A DNA stretch of 64,000 nucleotides from Pseudomonas sp. P8_241 (GTDB lineage Bacteria > Pseudomonadota > Gammaproteobacteria > Pseudomonadales > Pseudomonadaceae): contig NZ_CP125377.1 in the NCBI RefSeq assembly GCF_034008315.1, positions 3,980,001 to 4,044,000 of the forward strand, given 5' to 3'. Of this stretch, positions 28,914 through 37,557 are shown one piece after another. The translations under genes and the position numbers were made by a program. The notes under the pieces are model-generated. The model searched no databases. It was not told the origin of the DNA and saw only the letters and a program-made list of their open reading frames with translations. The first letter of the stretch is position 1, and every line of letters begins with the position of its first letter.

Positions 28914-29047
28914 GAGTGTATCCCCTCGAATCATTTATAGGATGTTCGTCTCCGCCACGATCAGGGCGCGGTGGGAAACGAGGGGTGTTTTTGAATCAGG
29001 CGTCCGGTGGTGGCCGGATGGCGGTTTTTCGTGGTCTGGGCTGGCCT

Positions 29048-29200
29048 CATCGCTGGCAGGCCAGCTCCCACAGTTATTCCGGTGAACACACGTTCTGCGG
29101 CTGGCCTCGCCCCCCTGTAGGAGCCAGCTTGCTGGCGATGGAGTGCCAGCTGAATTGATGGTGACTGGCTCGCCATCGCCAGCAAGCCGGCTCCTACAAG
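29048..29200. repeat. REP pair with a degenerate third arm
   Basis: A full pair at 29115-29200 (CTGTAGGAGCCAGCTTGCTGG and CCAGCAAGCCGGCTCCTAC) is preceded by a decayed arm, TCGCTGGCAGGCCAGCTCCC, near 29048-29073. All lie in the 296-base gap between the ferredoxin and binding-protein genes. I see no gene in that gap. Confidence 0.85.
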
Positions 29201-29209
29201 GTTCTTGTT

Positions 29210-29455
29210 TCAGCGTAGGAGGTACGGAATTTCGACTTTCACAGCGCCCGTCGGGCAGTCTTTTTCACAGGGCATGCAGTACCAGCATTCATCAAATGCC
29301 ATGTAGGCCTTTTGTGTGGCCGGATTGATTGCCAACAGGTCCATCGGGCAGACATCGACGCAAACGGTGCAGCCTTTGTGGGCGATGCATTTGTCCTCGT
29401 CGACGGTGACGGGGGCGTTGGAGCGGAAGAAGATTTCCTGGGGTTGATAGGCCAT
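29210..29455 (-). CDS. AprB-like 2x[4Fe-4S] ferredoxin
   Basis: An 81-residue ferredoxin with eight cysteines in two groups: Cys23, 29, 32, 36 (Cx5Cx2Cx3C) and Cys57, 60, 63, 67 (Cx2Cx2Cx3C). The first has the enlarged loop CIAHKGCTVCVDVCP, which, with CWYCMPCEKDCP, recalls the beta subunit of adenylylsulfate reductase. True AprB is nearly twice as long, so this is a short relative. It lies 26 bases after the flavoprotein gene and probably passes electrons to or from it. Confidence 0.85.
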   Translation of the reverse strand: MAYQPQEIFFRSNAPVTVDEDKCIAHKGCTVCVDVCPMDLLAINPATQKAYMAFDECWYCMPCEKDCPTGAVKVEIPYLLR

Positions 29456-29481
29456 TTCACGGTCTCTCTTTTGTGTGAGGC

Positions 29482-31212
29482 TCAGGCTGCATCCGCACGG
29501 ACTCGCAGTCGGTCGTAGATCTGCATTTCTTCGGCGTCCAGCGCAATGATGTAAGGCTCCACGGCTTTCTTGAAACTGGTCATCAGGCCGTTTTCATCTT
29601 TCTTCAGATGGCAATGGCAGAACCACTCGTTATCGTCGCGTTGCGGGTGATCGACCCGATAGTGATACAGACCCCAACGACTTTCAGCGCGGAACAGCGA
29701 TGCCCGGGCGGCCATTTCGGCGCAGTCGCGAATCATGCTGACTTCCATGGCACGCATCAGTTCATGGGCGTTGTGGGCCTTGATCTGGTCGAGGTCACGC
29801 TGGATATCGCTGAAGCGTTGCAGGCCGATCTGCATCTTCTTGGTCACTTTCGGCGGTTGCAGGTAGTCATTGACGAAGCGCCGCAGCTTGTACTCGACTT
29901 GGGCCGGTGGCAGGCCGTGTTCGCGGTCAAGCGGTGCGTAGACCCGTTGCTTTTCGACTTCGATCTGCTGGGCATCCAGCGCAGAAAACTCGCGTCCAAC
30001 GACAAATTCCGCCGCGTTGTTGCCGGCGAACCAACCGTAGGTAAACGCACCCAGCATGTAGTTGTGCGGTACGGCGGCCATGTCGCCCGCCGAGTACAAG
30101 CCCTTGACCGAGGTCTCGGCCTTCTCGTTGACCCACACACCGGAGGCCGAGTGACCGCTGCAAAAGCCGATCTCGGAAATGTGCATCTCGACCATCTGCG
30201 TGCGGTAGTCGGTGCCGCGATTGGCGTGGAACTGACCGCGACTCGGGCGCTCGTTGCTGTGCAAAATCTCTTCGATGTTCTGGATGGTCTCCTCGGCCAA
30301 GTGATCGAGCTTGAGGAACACCGGACCATTGCCGCTTTCGAGTTCCTGGTGGAACTCCCACATCATCTGCCCGCTCCAGTAGTCGCACTCGATGAAACGT
30401 TCGCCCTTGTTGTTGGCGGTGTAGCCGCCCAGAGGGCCGGTGACGTAGGCGCAGGCGGGACCGTTGTAGTCCTTGATCAGCGGGTTGATCTGGAAGCATT
30501 CCAGGTTCGCCAGTTCAGCCCCGGCGTGATAGGCCATGGCGTAACCGTCGCCGGCATTGGTCGGGTTTTCGTAGGTGCCCATCAGGTAGCCCGAGGATGG
30601 CAAGCCCAGACGCCCGGCGGCACCGCAAGCGAGAATCACTGCCTTGGCCTTGATCACGTGGAAGTCCGCCGTGCGGCAATCGAAACCCATCACGCCGTTG
30701 ACGGTGCCCTCTTCATCCTTCAGCAAACGGGTGCACACGACGCGATTGGTAATGCTGACCCGTGCCCGTTTCAACTGGCGATACAGGACTTTCTTGATGT
30801 CATGCCCTTCCGGCATCGGCAACACGTAGGCGCCCATGTGGTGGACCTTTTTCACCGCGTAGTCGCCGGTCTCGTCCTTCTCGAACTTCACGCCCCAGCG
30901 GTCCAGTTGCTCGATCGTTTCGAAGCTATGGGTCGCGTAGGCGTACACCGCGGCCTGATTGACGATGCCGTCGTTGGCGATGGTGATTTCCTTGGTGTAC
31001 TGCTCCGGCGTCGAGTGGCCGGGGATGATGGCGTTGTTCAGCCCGTCCATGCCCATGCTGATCGCGCCGCTGCGCTTGACGTTGGCCTTGTCGATCAACA
31101 ACACCCGCAGGTCGCGGTTGCGTTCTTTGGCCTTGATCGCCGCCATCGGCCCGGCGGTGCCACCGCCGATCACGACGATGTCGTATTCCTGCTCAAGCGT
31201 GTTTCGAGTCAT
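29482..31212 (-). CDS. AprA-like FAD oxidoreductase (fumarate reductase/APS reductase superfamily)
   Basis: A 576-residue flavoprotein. The N-terminal FAD motif YDIVVIGGGTAGPMAAIKA is followed by VKRSGAISMGMDGLN, GLYSAGDMAAVPHNYMLGAFTYG (in part) and a C-terminal helical region (ARASLFRAESRWGLYHYRVDHP). The closest families are the APS reductase alpha subunit and fumarate reductase flavoproteins. Pairing with an AprB-like ferredoxin favours the first. Yet no sat or dsr genes lie nearby and a Pseudomonas does not respire sulfate, so the substrate is probably different. It overlaps the GntR stop by 4 bases. Confidence 0.82.
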   Translation of the reverse strand: MTRNTLEQEYDIVVIGGGTAGPMAAIKAKERNRDLRVLLIDKANVKRSGAISMGMDGLNNAIIPGHSTPEQYTKEITIANDGIVNQAAVYAYATHSFETIEQLDRWGVKFEKDETGDYAVKKVHHMGAYVLPMPEGHDIKKVLYRQLKRARVSITNRVVCTRLLKDEEGTVNGVMGFDCRTADFHVIKAKAVILACGAAGRLGLPSSGYLMGTYENPTNAGDGYAMAYHAGAELANLECFQINPLIKDYNGPACAYVTGPLGGYTANNKGERFIECDYWSGQMMWEFHQELESGNGPVFLKLDHLAEETIQNIEEILHSNERPSRGQFHANRGTDYRTQMVEMHISEIGFCSGHSASGVWVNEKAETSVKGLYSAGDMAAVPHNYMLGAFTYGWFAGNNAAEFVVGREFSALDAQQIEVEKQRVYAPLDREHGLPPAQVEYKLRRFVNDYLQPPKVTKKMQIGLQRFSDIQRDLDQIKAHNAHELMRAMEVSMIRDCAEMAARASLFRAESRWGLYHYRVDHPQRDDNEWFCHCHLKKDENGLMTSFKKAVEPYIIALDAEEMQIYDRLRVRADAA

Positions 31213-31961
31213 GCCTGATCCCCTTTTTGCCGGTCGATCCGCAGGCGGTACTGGAACGCATCGCCACGGTAGTAAAGATGTTCAAAATCCAGCGGCTGGC
31301 CATTGGCGTCGTGGGTCAGGCGTTCGATGCGCATGATCGGCGAGCCGGGTTCGACATTCAGCGCCTGGGTCAGGTCGCTGTCGGCCAGGACCGCGTCGAT
31401 GGCCAGATCGGCATGTCCCAGGGCGAGGCCGCAGTCGTTTTCCAGAATCAGGAAAATGTCGCGGGTGACCAGATCAGCCTTCTCCAGGCGTTCGCCGATG
31501 GCTTTGGGCAGGTAGGTGATTTCCAGCGAAATCGGCTCGCGGTTGATCAGCCGCACCCGTTTGATCTGCGCAACGGTTTCGCCTTCAGCCACCTGCAGTC
31601 GCTCGGCGACCAGTTTGTCGGCGGCAATGAACTTGAAGCTGCGCAGGCGGTTGATCACCTCGTAGCCGCGACCGGTCATGGACTCGGCGAGCCCTTGCAG
31701 GGTGCTGACGTTCTGGAAGGTTTTCGGCTTGGCGACGAAGGTGCCCTTGCCGTGGATCTTGAAGATCAGCCCTTCCTTTTGCAGATCGCCAAGCGCTTGG
31801 CGCACGGTGATGCGGCTGACCTTGAACAACGCACCGAGTTCGCTCTCGGACGGCATCTGACTGTCTTGCGGATATTGGCCGTCGAGGATGCGGGCACGCA
31901 GCACGTCGCGAAGCTGGGTGTGCAGCGGGACACTGCTCAGGGATAGAACGTTATCGGTCAT
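31209..31961 (-). CDS. GntR-family regulator with UTRA ligand domain
   Basis: A 250-residue HutC-subfamily regulator. The winged helix-turn-helix is at about residues 10-75 (MPSESELGALFKVSRITVRQAL, in part; HGKGTFVAKP), and a UTRA effector domain follows (ISLEITYLPKAIGERLEK, in part). It is the first gene of the AprAB-like/ABC cluster, coupled to the flavoprotein gene by an ATGA overlap, so it regulates its own operon. The ATG at 31961 is used; a GTG at 31970 is also in frame, and neither has a clear ribosome site. Confidence 0.87.
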   Translation of the reverse strand: MTDNVLSLSSVPLHTQLRDVLRARILDGQYPQDSQMPSESELGALFKVSRITVRQALGDLQKEGLIFKIHGKGTFVAKPKTFQNVSTLQGLAESMTGRGYEVINRLRSFKFIAADKLVAERLQVAEGETVAQIKRVRLINREPISLEITYLPKAIGERLEKADLVTRDIFLILENDCGLALGHADLAIDAVLADSDLTQALNVEPGSPIMRIERLTHDANGQPLDFEHLYYRGDAFQYRLRIDRQKGDQA

Positions 31962-31972
31962 GAAGATCACTT

Positions 31973-32012
31973 GTTATAACGAGTTATGACGTGATCTTAG
32001 AGACGTTATGAC
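31973..32012. promoter_or_regulatory. GntR operator: palindrome plus third half-site
   Basis: GTTATAAC and GTTATGAC form a near-perfect 8-2-8 palindrome at 31973-31990. An identical GTTATGAC half-site recurs at 32005-32012, 22 bases (two helical turns) further. All three sit just upstream of the GntR start, fitting autorepression. Confidence 0.65.
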
Positions 32013-32060
32013 AAGCTTGAGAAATACCGAATGAGCATAAGGTTAGATTCGAGCGACCGG

Positions 32061-32190
32061 ACCTGCAGGAGCCGGCTTGCCGGCGAAGGCGGCCTTGAGC
32101 TTTGCATCAATTTCGCCGGCCTCTTCGCTGGCAAGCCAGCTCCTACAGTGATCGCCCACCTGTAGGAGCTGCGGAAGCCTGCGATCGTTG
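32061..32190. repeat. REP pair plus an arm of a second REP family
   Basis: Arms CTGCAGGAGCCGGCTTGCCG and GGCAAGCCAGCTCCTACAG (32061-32148) are followed by a single CTGTAGGAGCTGCGGAAGCC arm (32159-32190), the family seen as a pair at 13295. They fill the gap between the Dyp peroxidase stop and the GntR operator. Confidence 0.82.
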
Positions 32191-32198
32191 GCTTTTAC

Positions 32199-33086
32199 TC
32201 AGCCGATGCGCAGCGCACGCAAATCGAGACGGCCATCCTTGATCGGCGGACACCAGTAATAGCCACCCGTGATCGGCCGGCTGATGCGATACAAGCCGTC
32301 AGTAATCCCGTCTTCCAGACCGCTCATACGTCGCAGTTGGGCTTCGAACGCGTCGAGGGAGAAACCGAAGGCCAGGAACATCAGGCCTGCGCGGTCACCT
32401 TCGATCCAGGGCATCGAACGGCGCACCACGAACGCCTCGGGGGCGAAGCTTTCCTGGGCGGTGCGTTTGACGTGGGCGGACACAGGCGCGTCATCGATCT
32501 CTTCGTTGTCGCTCAAGCGGCGACCCATGATGTTGTCCTTGTCCTCGGACGACATCGCATGAAAACCCTTGAGGTCATGCTGCCACTGCTGGATCGCGGC
32601 GAAGCTGCCGCCGACCGTGCCGTCCGGGCCCTCACCCACCAATGCGGCGGCGACGGCGGCTTCGTCGTGGGGGTTTTCGGTGCCGTCTTCGTAGCCGGTC
32701 AGGTCATGGCCGCTCATGTGGCGAAAGGTTTCGTTCATCTGCACCAGGCGCAGGGCCGGTGCCAATGCGGCTTCAATGGTGTTGCTGCGGTTGAGCAACT
32801 CGCCACGGTCGTCACCGTGCAACCAACACCACAGAGCGTGTTGAGTCGACGGGTTGTCGACGCCGACTCCGGTCAATGCCGGAAAGGCGCGCAGGCCATC
32901 GATGTGGCCGTCCAGGGCCTTGACCAGAGATTCGCCAAAGCCGATCACCGCCGACTTGCCGTCCACCAGACCTTGCAGTGTGTCCAGCGCGGCCGGCAGT
33001 GCAGCGGCCGATACCAGGGCGAAGAACATATGGCGGGCTTGAGGCGGAACAGGGGTGGCGAGGATGCCCGGCTGGTAGTAACTCAT
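32199..33086 (-). CDS. Dyp-type haem peroxidase
   Basis: A 295-residue dye-decolorising peroxidase. The GxxDG motif GYEDGTENP provides the distal Asp. A conserved His in VSAHVKRTAQ is the probable proximal ligand, and MPWIEGDRAGLMFLAFG with an Arg in RRSMPW completes the haem pocket. No Tat signal is visible, so it is likely cytoplasmic. The ribosome site AAAAGGAG directly precedes the ATG. Its physiological substrate is unknown. It is divergent from the GapN-like gene over a 256-base gap in which I see no other feature. Confidence 0.9.
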   Translation of the reverse strand: MSYYQPGILATPVPPQARHMFFALVSAAALPAALDTLQGLVDGKSAVIGFGESLVKALDGHIDGLRAFPALTGVGVDNPSTQHALWCWLHGDDRGELLNRSNTIEAALAPALRLVQMNETFRHMSGHDLTGYEDGTENPHDEAAVAAALVGEGPDGTVGGSFAAIQQWQHDLKGFHAMSSEDKDNIMGRRLSDNEEIDDAPVSAHVKRTAQESFAPEAFVVRRSMPWIEGDRAGLMFLAFGFSLDAFEAQLRRMSGLEDGITDGLYRISRPITGGYYWCPPIKDGRLDLRALRIG

Positions 33087-33342
33087 ATGAACTCCTTTTG
33101 AAAGAGCGCGAAGTTTACCCCCGGCACCGTCCCTTGTGTGCTCTCAGGTCAAAAGAACCGATTTCACCCCATAGCGATTGCGGTCTACGCTTGAAGCAAA
33201 AGATCCAGGCACTCAACCCCTCTACTCTGCCCATCAGCGCTCAATGGCCTTAATACAAACCGCCATTGAGGCGTATAACCTTTGAAGTGAATTTGAACGG
33301 CAGTCGCCAGCGCATGGCTGACACCACCTACGGGGTAGCGAC

Positions 33343-34968
33343 ATGACCACAGCACCGATTCTTGGCAATTTGTTTCCCGACGCCGGCAGCATCCCGGAAA
33401 AATACCGTCTCGACGGCGCGACCGAGCAGCGTGAATACCTGGTCGACGGCACGCTGGAAATCTGGCCCGGCCCGCTCGCTCAGGTCCGCAGCCCGGTCTA
33501 TCTGAGCGGCCCGAATGGCGATGAACAAGTCATTCTCGGCAGCACACCCTTGCTGGATGCCGAGACCGCATTGACCGCGCTCGACGCCGCCGTCCGAGCC
33601 TACGATCGAGGCCAGGGCCTTTGGCCGACCATGCGCGTGGCTGAACGCATCCAGCACGTCGAAACCTTCCTCGCGCGCATGCGTGAACAGCGTGAAGCCG
33701 TGGTCAAGTTGCTGATGTGGGAAATCGGCAAGAACCTCAAGGACTCGGAAAAAGAGTTCGACCGCACCTGCGATTACATCGTCGACACCATCAACGCGTT
33801 GAAGGAACTCGACCGCCGCTCCAGTCGTTTCGAACTGGAACAGGACACCCTCGGCCAGATCCGTCGAGTTCCCCTTGGCGTAGCCCTGTGCATGGGACCG
33901 TACAATTATCCGCTGAACGAAACCTTCACCACGCTGATCCCGGCATTGATCATGGGCAACACCGTGGTGTTCAAACCGGCCAAACTCGGGGTATTGCTGA
34001 TCCGGCCACTGCTGGAAGCCTTCCGCGACAGCTTCCCGGCCGGGGTGATCAACGTCATTTACGGCAGCGGCCGCGAGACCGTCAGTGCTCTGATGGCCAG
34101 TGGAAAAATCGATATCTTCGCTTTTATCGGCACCAACAAAGCTGCCAGTGACCTTAAAAAACTTCACCCGAAACCGCACCGCCTGCGTGCGGCCCTGGGT
34201 CTGGATGCAAAAAACCCTGGCATCGTCCTGCCCCAGGTGGATCTGGACAACGCGGTCAGTGAAGCGGTCACCGGCTCGTTGTCGTTCAACGGTCAGCGTT
34301 GCACCGCGTTGAAAATCCTTTTCGTCCACGAAGACGTTGTCGAGGCCTTCATCGAAAAATTCAACGCCAGACTCGCCTCGCTGAAACCCGGCATGCCATG
34401 GGAAAACGGTGTAGCGCTGACACCGCTTCCGGAGTCGGGCAAGGTCGATTACCTGCATTCATTGGTAGCGGATGCCGAGGCCAAAGGCGCCAGGGTGGTC
34501 AACCCCAATGGGGGTGAAGCCCGTGCTTCGTTTTTCTACCCGGCGGTCCTTTACCCGGTCACGCCACAGATGCGTGTCTATCAGGAGGAGCAGTTCGGCC
34601 CGGTGGTACCCATTGTGCCTTACCGCCATCTGGACACGGTGATCGATTACGTCCTGGAATCGGACTTCGGCCAGCAGTTGAGCATCTTCGGCACCAACCC
34701 GGTGGCCGTTGGGCGACTGGTCGATACCTTCGCCAACCAGGTCGGCCGGATCAACCTCAATGCCCAATGCCAGCGCGGCCCCGACACTTACCCATTCAAT
34801 GGCCGCAAGAACTCCGCCGAGGGCACACTGTCGGTACATGACGCACTGCGGGTGTTTTCAATCCGCACGTTGGTCGCGACCAAATTCCAGGAGACCAACA
34901 AGGACCTGATCAGCGAGATCATCAGCGGCCGCCGTTCAAGTTTCCTGACCACCGATTACATTTTCTGA
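33343..34968 (+). CDS. gapN: NADP-dependent glyceraldehyde-3-phosphate dehydrogenase-type aldehyde dehydrogenase
   Basis: A 541-residue ALDH-superfamily enzyme, long for the family. The catalytic Cys is in SFNGQRCTALKILF, and cofactor motifs are MGPYNYPLNETFTT and NTVVFKPAKLG. This form is usually annotated as non-phosphorylating, NADP-dependent GAPDH, yielding 3-phosphoglycerate and NADPH. At the position of the general base Glu (normally in ELGG), it reads LGLDAKNPGIV, with Asp or no acid depending on alignment. Substrate specificity is inferred from the family label only. The start follows GGGGTAG. Confidence 0.8.
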   Translation: MTTAPILGNLFPDAGSIPEKYRLDGATEQREYLVDGTLEIWPGPLAQVRSPVYLSGPNGDEQVILGSTPLLDAETALTALDAAVRAYDRGQGLWPTMRVAERIQHVETFLARMREQREAVVKLLMWEIGKNLKDSEKEFDRTCDYIVDTINALKELDRRSSRFELEQDTLGQIRRVPLGVALCMGPYNYPLNETFTTLIPALIMGNTVVFKPAKLGVLLIRPLLEAFRDSFPAGVINVIYGSGRETVSALMASGKIDIFAFIGTNKAASDLKKLHPKPHRLRAALGLDAKNPGIVLPQVDLDNAVSEAVTGSLSFNGQRCTALKILFVHEDVVEAFIEKFNARLASLKPGMPWENGVALTPLPESGKVDYLHSLVADAEAKGARVVNPNGGEARASFFYPAVLYPVTPQMRVYQEEQFGPVVPIVPYRHLDTVIDYVLESDFGQQLSIFGTNPVAVGRLVDTFANQVGRINLNAQCQRGPDTYPFNGRKNSAEGTLSVHDALRVFSIRTLVATKFQETNKDLISEIISGRRSSFLTTDYIF

Positions 34969-35015
34969 GGAGACCGGGTCTGACTACATCGACAAGCCAT
35001 CGACTGCCGCTGTGG

Positions 35016-36053
35016 ATGCGACGGTTACTGCGCCCGCTGCTCGATCCCTATCAGCGCTATCGCCATGCGCGTGTGATCCACGCGGTGCGGGTGGCACTGG
35101 GATTGCTGGCGACGATCCTGCTGACCACCGGGATCAACCTGCCCCATGGCGAATGGGCGTCGGTGACGATGCTGGTGGTGATCGGCGGCTTGCAGCACCA
35201 CGGCAATATTGGTAAAAAAGCCGCCGAGCGCGCCACCGGTACGTTGATTGGCGCGGCGGTCGGACTTCTGCTCGTGCTGCAACAGGCCTGGCTCGGGATG
35301 CCGTGGCTGACCTATTTCGCGATGTCGGTGGTGTGCGGGTTCTTTTCCTATCACGCCATCGGCAAGGGCGGATATACCGCGCTGCTGTCGGCCATTACCG
35401 TGTTCATCGTCGCCGGGCATGGCGACAATCCGATCACCGATGGTTTGTGGCGTGGGGTGGACATCCTGATCGGCATCGCCCTGGCCCTGGCATTCTCCTT
35501 CGCCCTGCCCCTCTACGCAGTCTATTCCTGGCGCTACAACCTGGCCGATGCCTTGCGCGACTGTGCGAAAGTCTACGGGCGCATCATCGACGGCCAGCCC
35601 ATCACCGCCGACGAACACCTCAAACTGATGAATCGCCTCAATAGCGTGATGGTGCAACTGCGTTCGTTGATGCCGTCGGTGTCCAAGGAAGTGAAGATTT
35701 CAATGACCGAACTGGACGCCATCCAGCGCAACCTGCGTATGTGCGTCAGCACTCTGGAAATCCTCGGCAATACCAGACCGGACTCCAATGACCCCGAAGC
35801 GATGACTCATCTTCAATCGGCTTTGAAAGCCGAGCATCGTCAGATTCGCGTACAACTGATTGGCATGGCCCGGGCACTGAAGTCCGGTTTATCCCTGCGC
35901 CTCAGTCGACCTGTGGAATTGCCCGCGGTCAGCCTGGATGCGCCGGTCTATAACGCGCTGGACGGCTACCGGTTATTGACCCAGCAACTGGCCGCCAACA
36001 TCGGTGAGATGCGCCAGCGCCTGGCGAAAAGCGCGACGCGCTGGAGCATCTGA
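35016..36053 (+). CDS. FUSC-family inner-membrane protein
   Basis: A protein of 345 residues from the first ATG. About six helices (roughly residues 20-175; ATILLTTGINLPHGEWASVTM (in part), GTLIGAAVGLLL) precede a cytoplasmic helical half. This is half of the FUSC/AaeB fold associated with aromatic acid or fusaric acid efflux. No ribosome site precedes this ATG. An in-frame CTG at 34980 has GAGGAG seven bases upstream and would add 12 residues (LTTSTSHRLPLW), so the true start may be there. It follows the gapN-type gene by 11 bases from that CTG. Confidence 0.8.
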   Translation: MRRLLRPLLDPYQRYRHARVIHAVRVALGLLATILLTTGINLPHGEWASVTMLVVIGGLQHHGNIGKKAAERATGTLIGAAVGLLLVLQQAWLGMPWLTYFAMSVVCGFFSYHAIGKGGYTALLSAITVFIVAGHGDNPITDGLWRGVDILIGIALALAFSFALPLYAVYSWRYNLADALRDCAKVYGRIIDGQPITADEHLKLMNRLNSVMVQLRSLMPSVSKEVKISMTELDAIQRNLRMCVSTLEILGNTRPDSNDPEAMTHLQSALKAEHRQIRVQLIGMARALKSGLSLRLSRPVELPAVSLDAPVYNALDGYRLLTQQLAANIGEMRQRLAKSATRWSI

Positions 36054-36068
36054 CGCTACCGGTGCGGT

Positions 36069-36962
36069 TTACTGCGTGACTGTCCGGCGAAACTTCAGGT
36101 TCCAGCCCTGTTGCATACCGGCAGCGGCCAACAGAATCGCTGCAACACCTATCCATTGCAGCGGCTCCAAGCGATGACCGAAGGCGAACCAGTCGACGAA
36201 AATCGCCGCAATCGGATAGATAAACGATAACGCCCCGGTCAACGCGGTCGGCAGTTTTTGAATCGCGCCATAAAGCAATACGTACATCACGCCGGTGTGC
36301 ACAATGCCCAGGGTCAGCAGACTGGCCCAGGCGCTGGGGGCTTGCGGCAGCGCCGAGAAGTGCGCGAACGGTGCGAGCAGCAACACGCCCGTGCCGACCT
36401 GGATCAGTGCGATCAGGTGCGGCGGCGTACCGGTCAGGCGTTTGATAATCAACGCAGCAATCGCGTAGAGGAACGCCGCTCCCAACGCCAGAATGATGCC
36501 CAGCAAGTATTCGCTGCCACCCTCCCCTTGCCCGCCATGGGCGCTGACAATCGCCAACATGCCGAGGAACGAAACACCCAGCCAGACCAGTTTCTGCACG
36601 GTTATCTTCTCGTTGAGAAACAACGCGGCCAGTCCTACCAACATGAACGGTTGCACGTTGTAAACCGCAGTGCCGATGGCAATCGAAGCGCGGGAATAGG
36701 AGGCGAACAACAGCACCCAGTTACCGACAATCGCCACCCCGCTGAGTACCGCCAGCAGAAACGTGGTGCGGGTCAGAATGCCGGGGCGCAGAAAGCCGAA
36801 TGCCGCGCAAATCAACAACAACGTGCCAGCGCCAAACAGGCAACGCCAGAACACCACGTCAAGCACCGGTTGACCGGATACCAGCACAAACCAGCCGATG
36901 GTTCCGGAGATCAGCATGGCGGCCGTCATTTCAAACGAACCGCGGCGTAGGGTTTTGTCCAT
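36069..36962 (-). CDS. EamA/DMT-family metabolite exporter
   Basis: A 297-residue membrane protein with ten predicted helices in two EamA repeats. The repeats show the conserved ends IAIGTAVYNVQPFMLVGLAALFLNE (in part) and IVHTGVMYVLLYGAIQKLPTAL (in part). The second of two adjacent ATGs (36962) has the better spacing to GAGGAG. It is divergent from an Lrp-type gene with a palindrome between, the usual setting of amino-acid or threonine/homoserine exporters. Substrate is not determinable. Confidence 0.85.
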   Translation of the reverse strand: MDKTLRRGSFEMTAAMLISGTIGWFVLVSGQPVLDVVFWRCLFGAGTLLLICAAFGFLRPGILTRTTFLLAVLSGVAIVGNWVLLFASYSRASIAIGTAVYNVQPFMLVGLAALFLNEKITVQKLVWLGVSFLGMLAIVSAHGGQGEGGSEYLLGIILALGAAFLYAIAALIIKRLTGTPPHLIALIQVGTGVLLLAPFAHFSALPQAPSAWASLLTLGIVHTGVMYVLLYGAIQKLPTALTGALSFIYPIAAIFVDWFAFGHRLEPLQWIGVAAILLAAAGMQQGWNLKFRRTVTQ

Positions 36963-37046
36963 CATCAGGCTCCTCTGTTTGTGGACAAAGTATGCCAACC
37001 GTCCGAGGGGCATCTCCAGAGCAAAAATAAGGCTAAACTCGGCATC

Positions 37047-37065
37047 TGCCTTTTTTGCAAAGGCA
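37047..37065. promoter_or_regulatory. candidate Lrp-type operator
   Basis: TGCCTTT and AAAGGCA form a perfect palindrome around TTTGC, 33-51 bases upstream of the Lrp-type start in its gap with the divergent exporter. Confidence 0.55.
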
Positions 37066-37097
37066 ATATTGAAAAAATGCCTAATAGAGGTTTCAGC

Positions 37098-37535
37098 ATG
37101 ACCGATGACATCGACCAGGTACTGATCACGGCCCTGATGGAAGACTCGCGGCGTTCACTCAAGGCGCTGGCCCAGATCAGCGGCCTGTCTTCGCCCAGTG
37201 TTGCCGAGCGCCTGCGCCGCCTGGAAGAGCGTGGTGTGCTCAAAGGCTACACCGTTGAAATCGACCCGAAATGCTTCGGCTATCAACTCCAGGCCATTGT
37301 GCGTATTCGCCCGCTTCCTGGCCAACTGCAGGAAGTCGAACGGCAGATCATGGCCATTCCCGAGTTCACCGAGTGCGACAAGGTGACCGGCGACGACTGC
37401 TTCATAGCGCGTCTGCACGTTCGCTCAATGGAACAACTCGATACCCTGCTCGACCGCCTCAATACCCACGCCGAAACCAATACCGCGATCGTCAAGAAAA
37501 CACCGGTCAAACGCCGATTGCCACCGATGGCCTGA
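37098..37535 (+). CDS. Lrp/AsnC-family transcriptional regulator
   Basis: A 145-residue protein with an N-terminal helix-turn-helix (LKALAQISGLSSPSVAERLRRLEERGVL, in part) and an AsnC_trans_reg domain (CDKVTGDDCFIARLHV). The ATG at 37098 follows AGAGG; an earlier in-frame ATG at 36981 overlaps the promoter region. It is divergent from the EamA exporter and probably activates it in response to an amino acid. It is clearly separate from bkdR (145 versus 162 residues, different recognition helix). Confidence 0.9.
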   Translation: MTDDIDQVLITALMEDSRRSLKALAQISGLSSPSVAERLRRLEERGVLKGYTVEIDPKCFGYQLQAIVRIRPLPGQLQEVERQIMAIPEFTECDKVTGDDCFIARLHVRSMEQLDTLLDRLNTHAETNTAIVKKTPVKRRLPPMA

Positions 37536-37557
37536 AATTTCACCCAATCAGCGGCAA

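Noticed and set aside
29608..31218. 536-codon plus-strand ORF opposite the AprA-like gene
   Set aside because: It exactly mirrors a gene with clear FAD motifs, has low-complexity His/Val/Asp-rich content, and no ribosome site.
36981..37097. Longer N-terminus of the Lrp-type gene from an ATG at 36981
   Set aside because: It would translate the promoter and the palindrome; the ATG at 37098 has a ribosome site and matches the family length.
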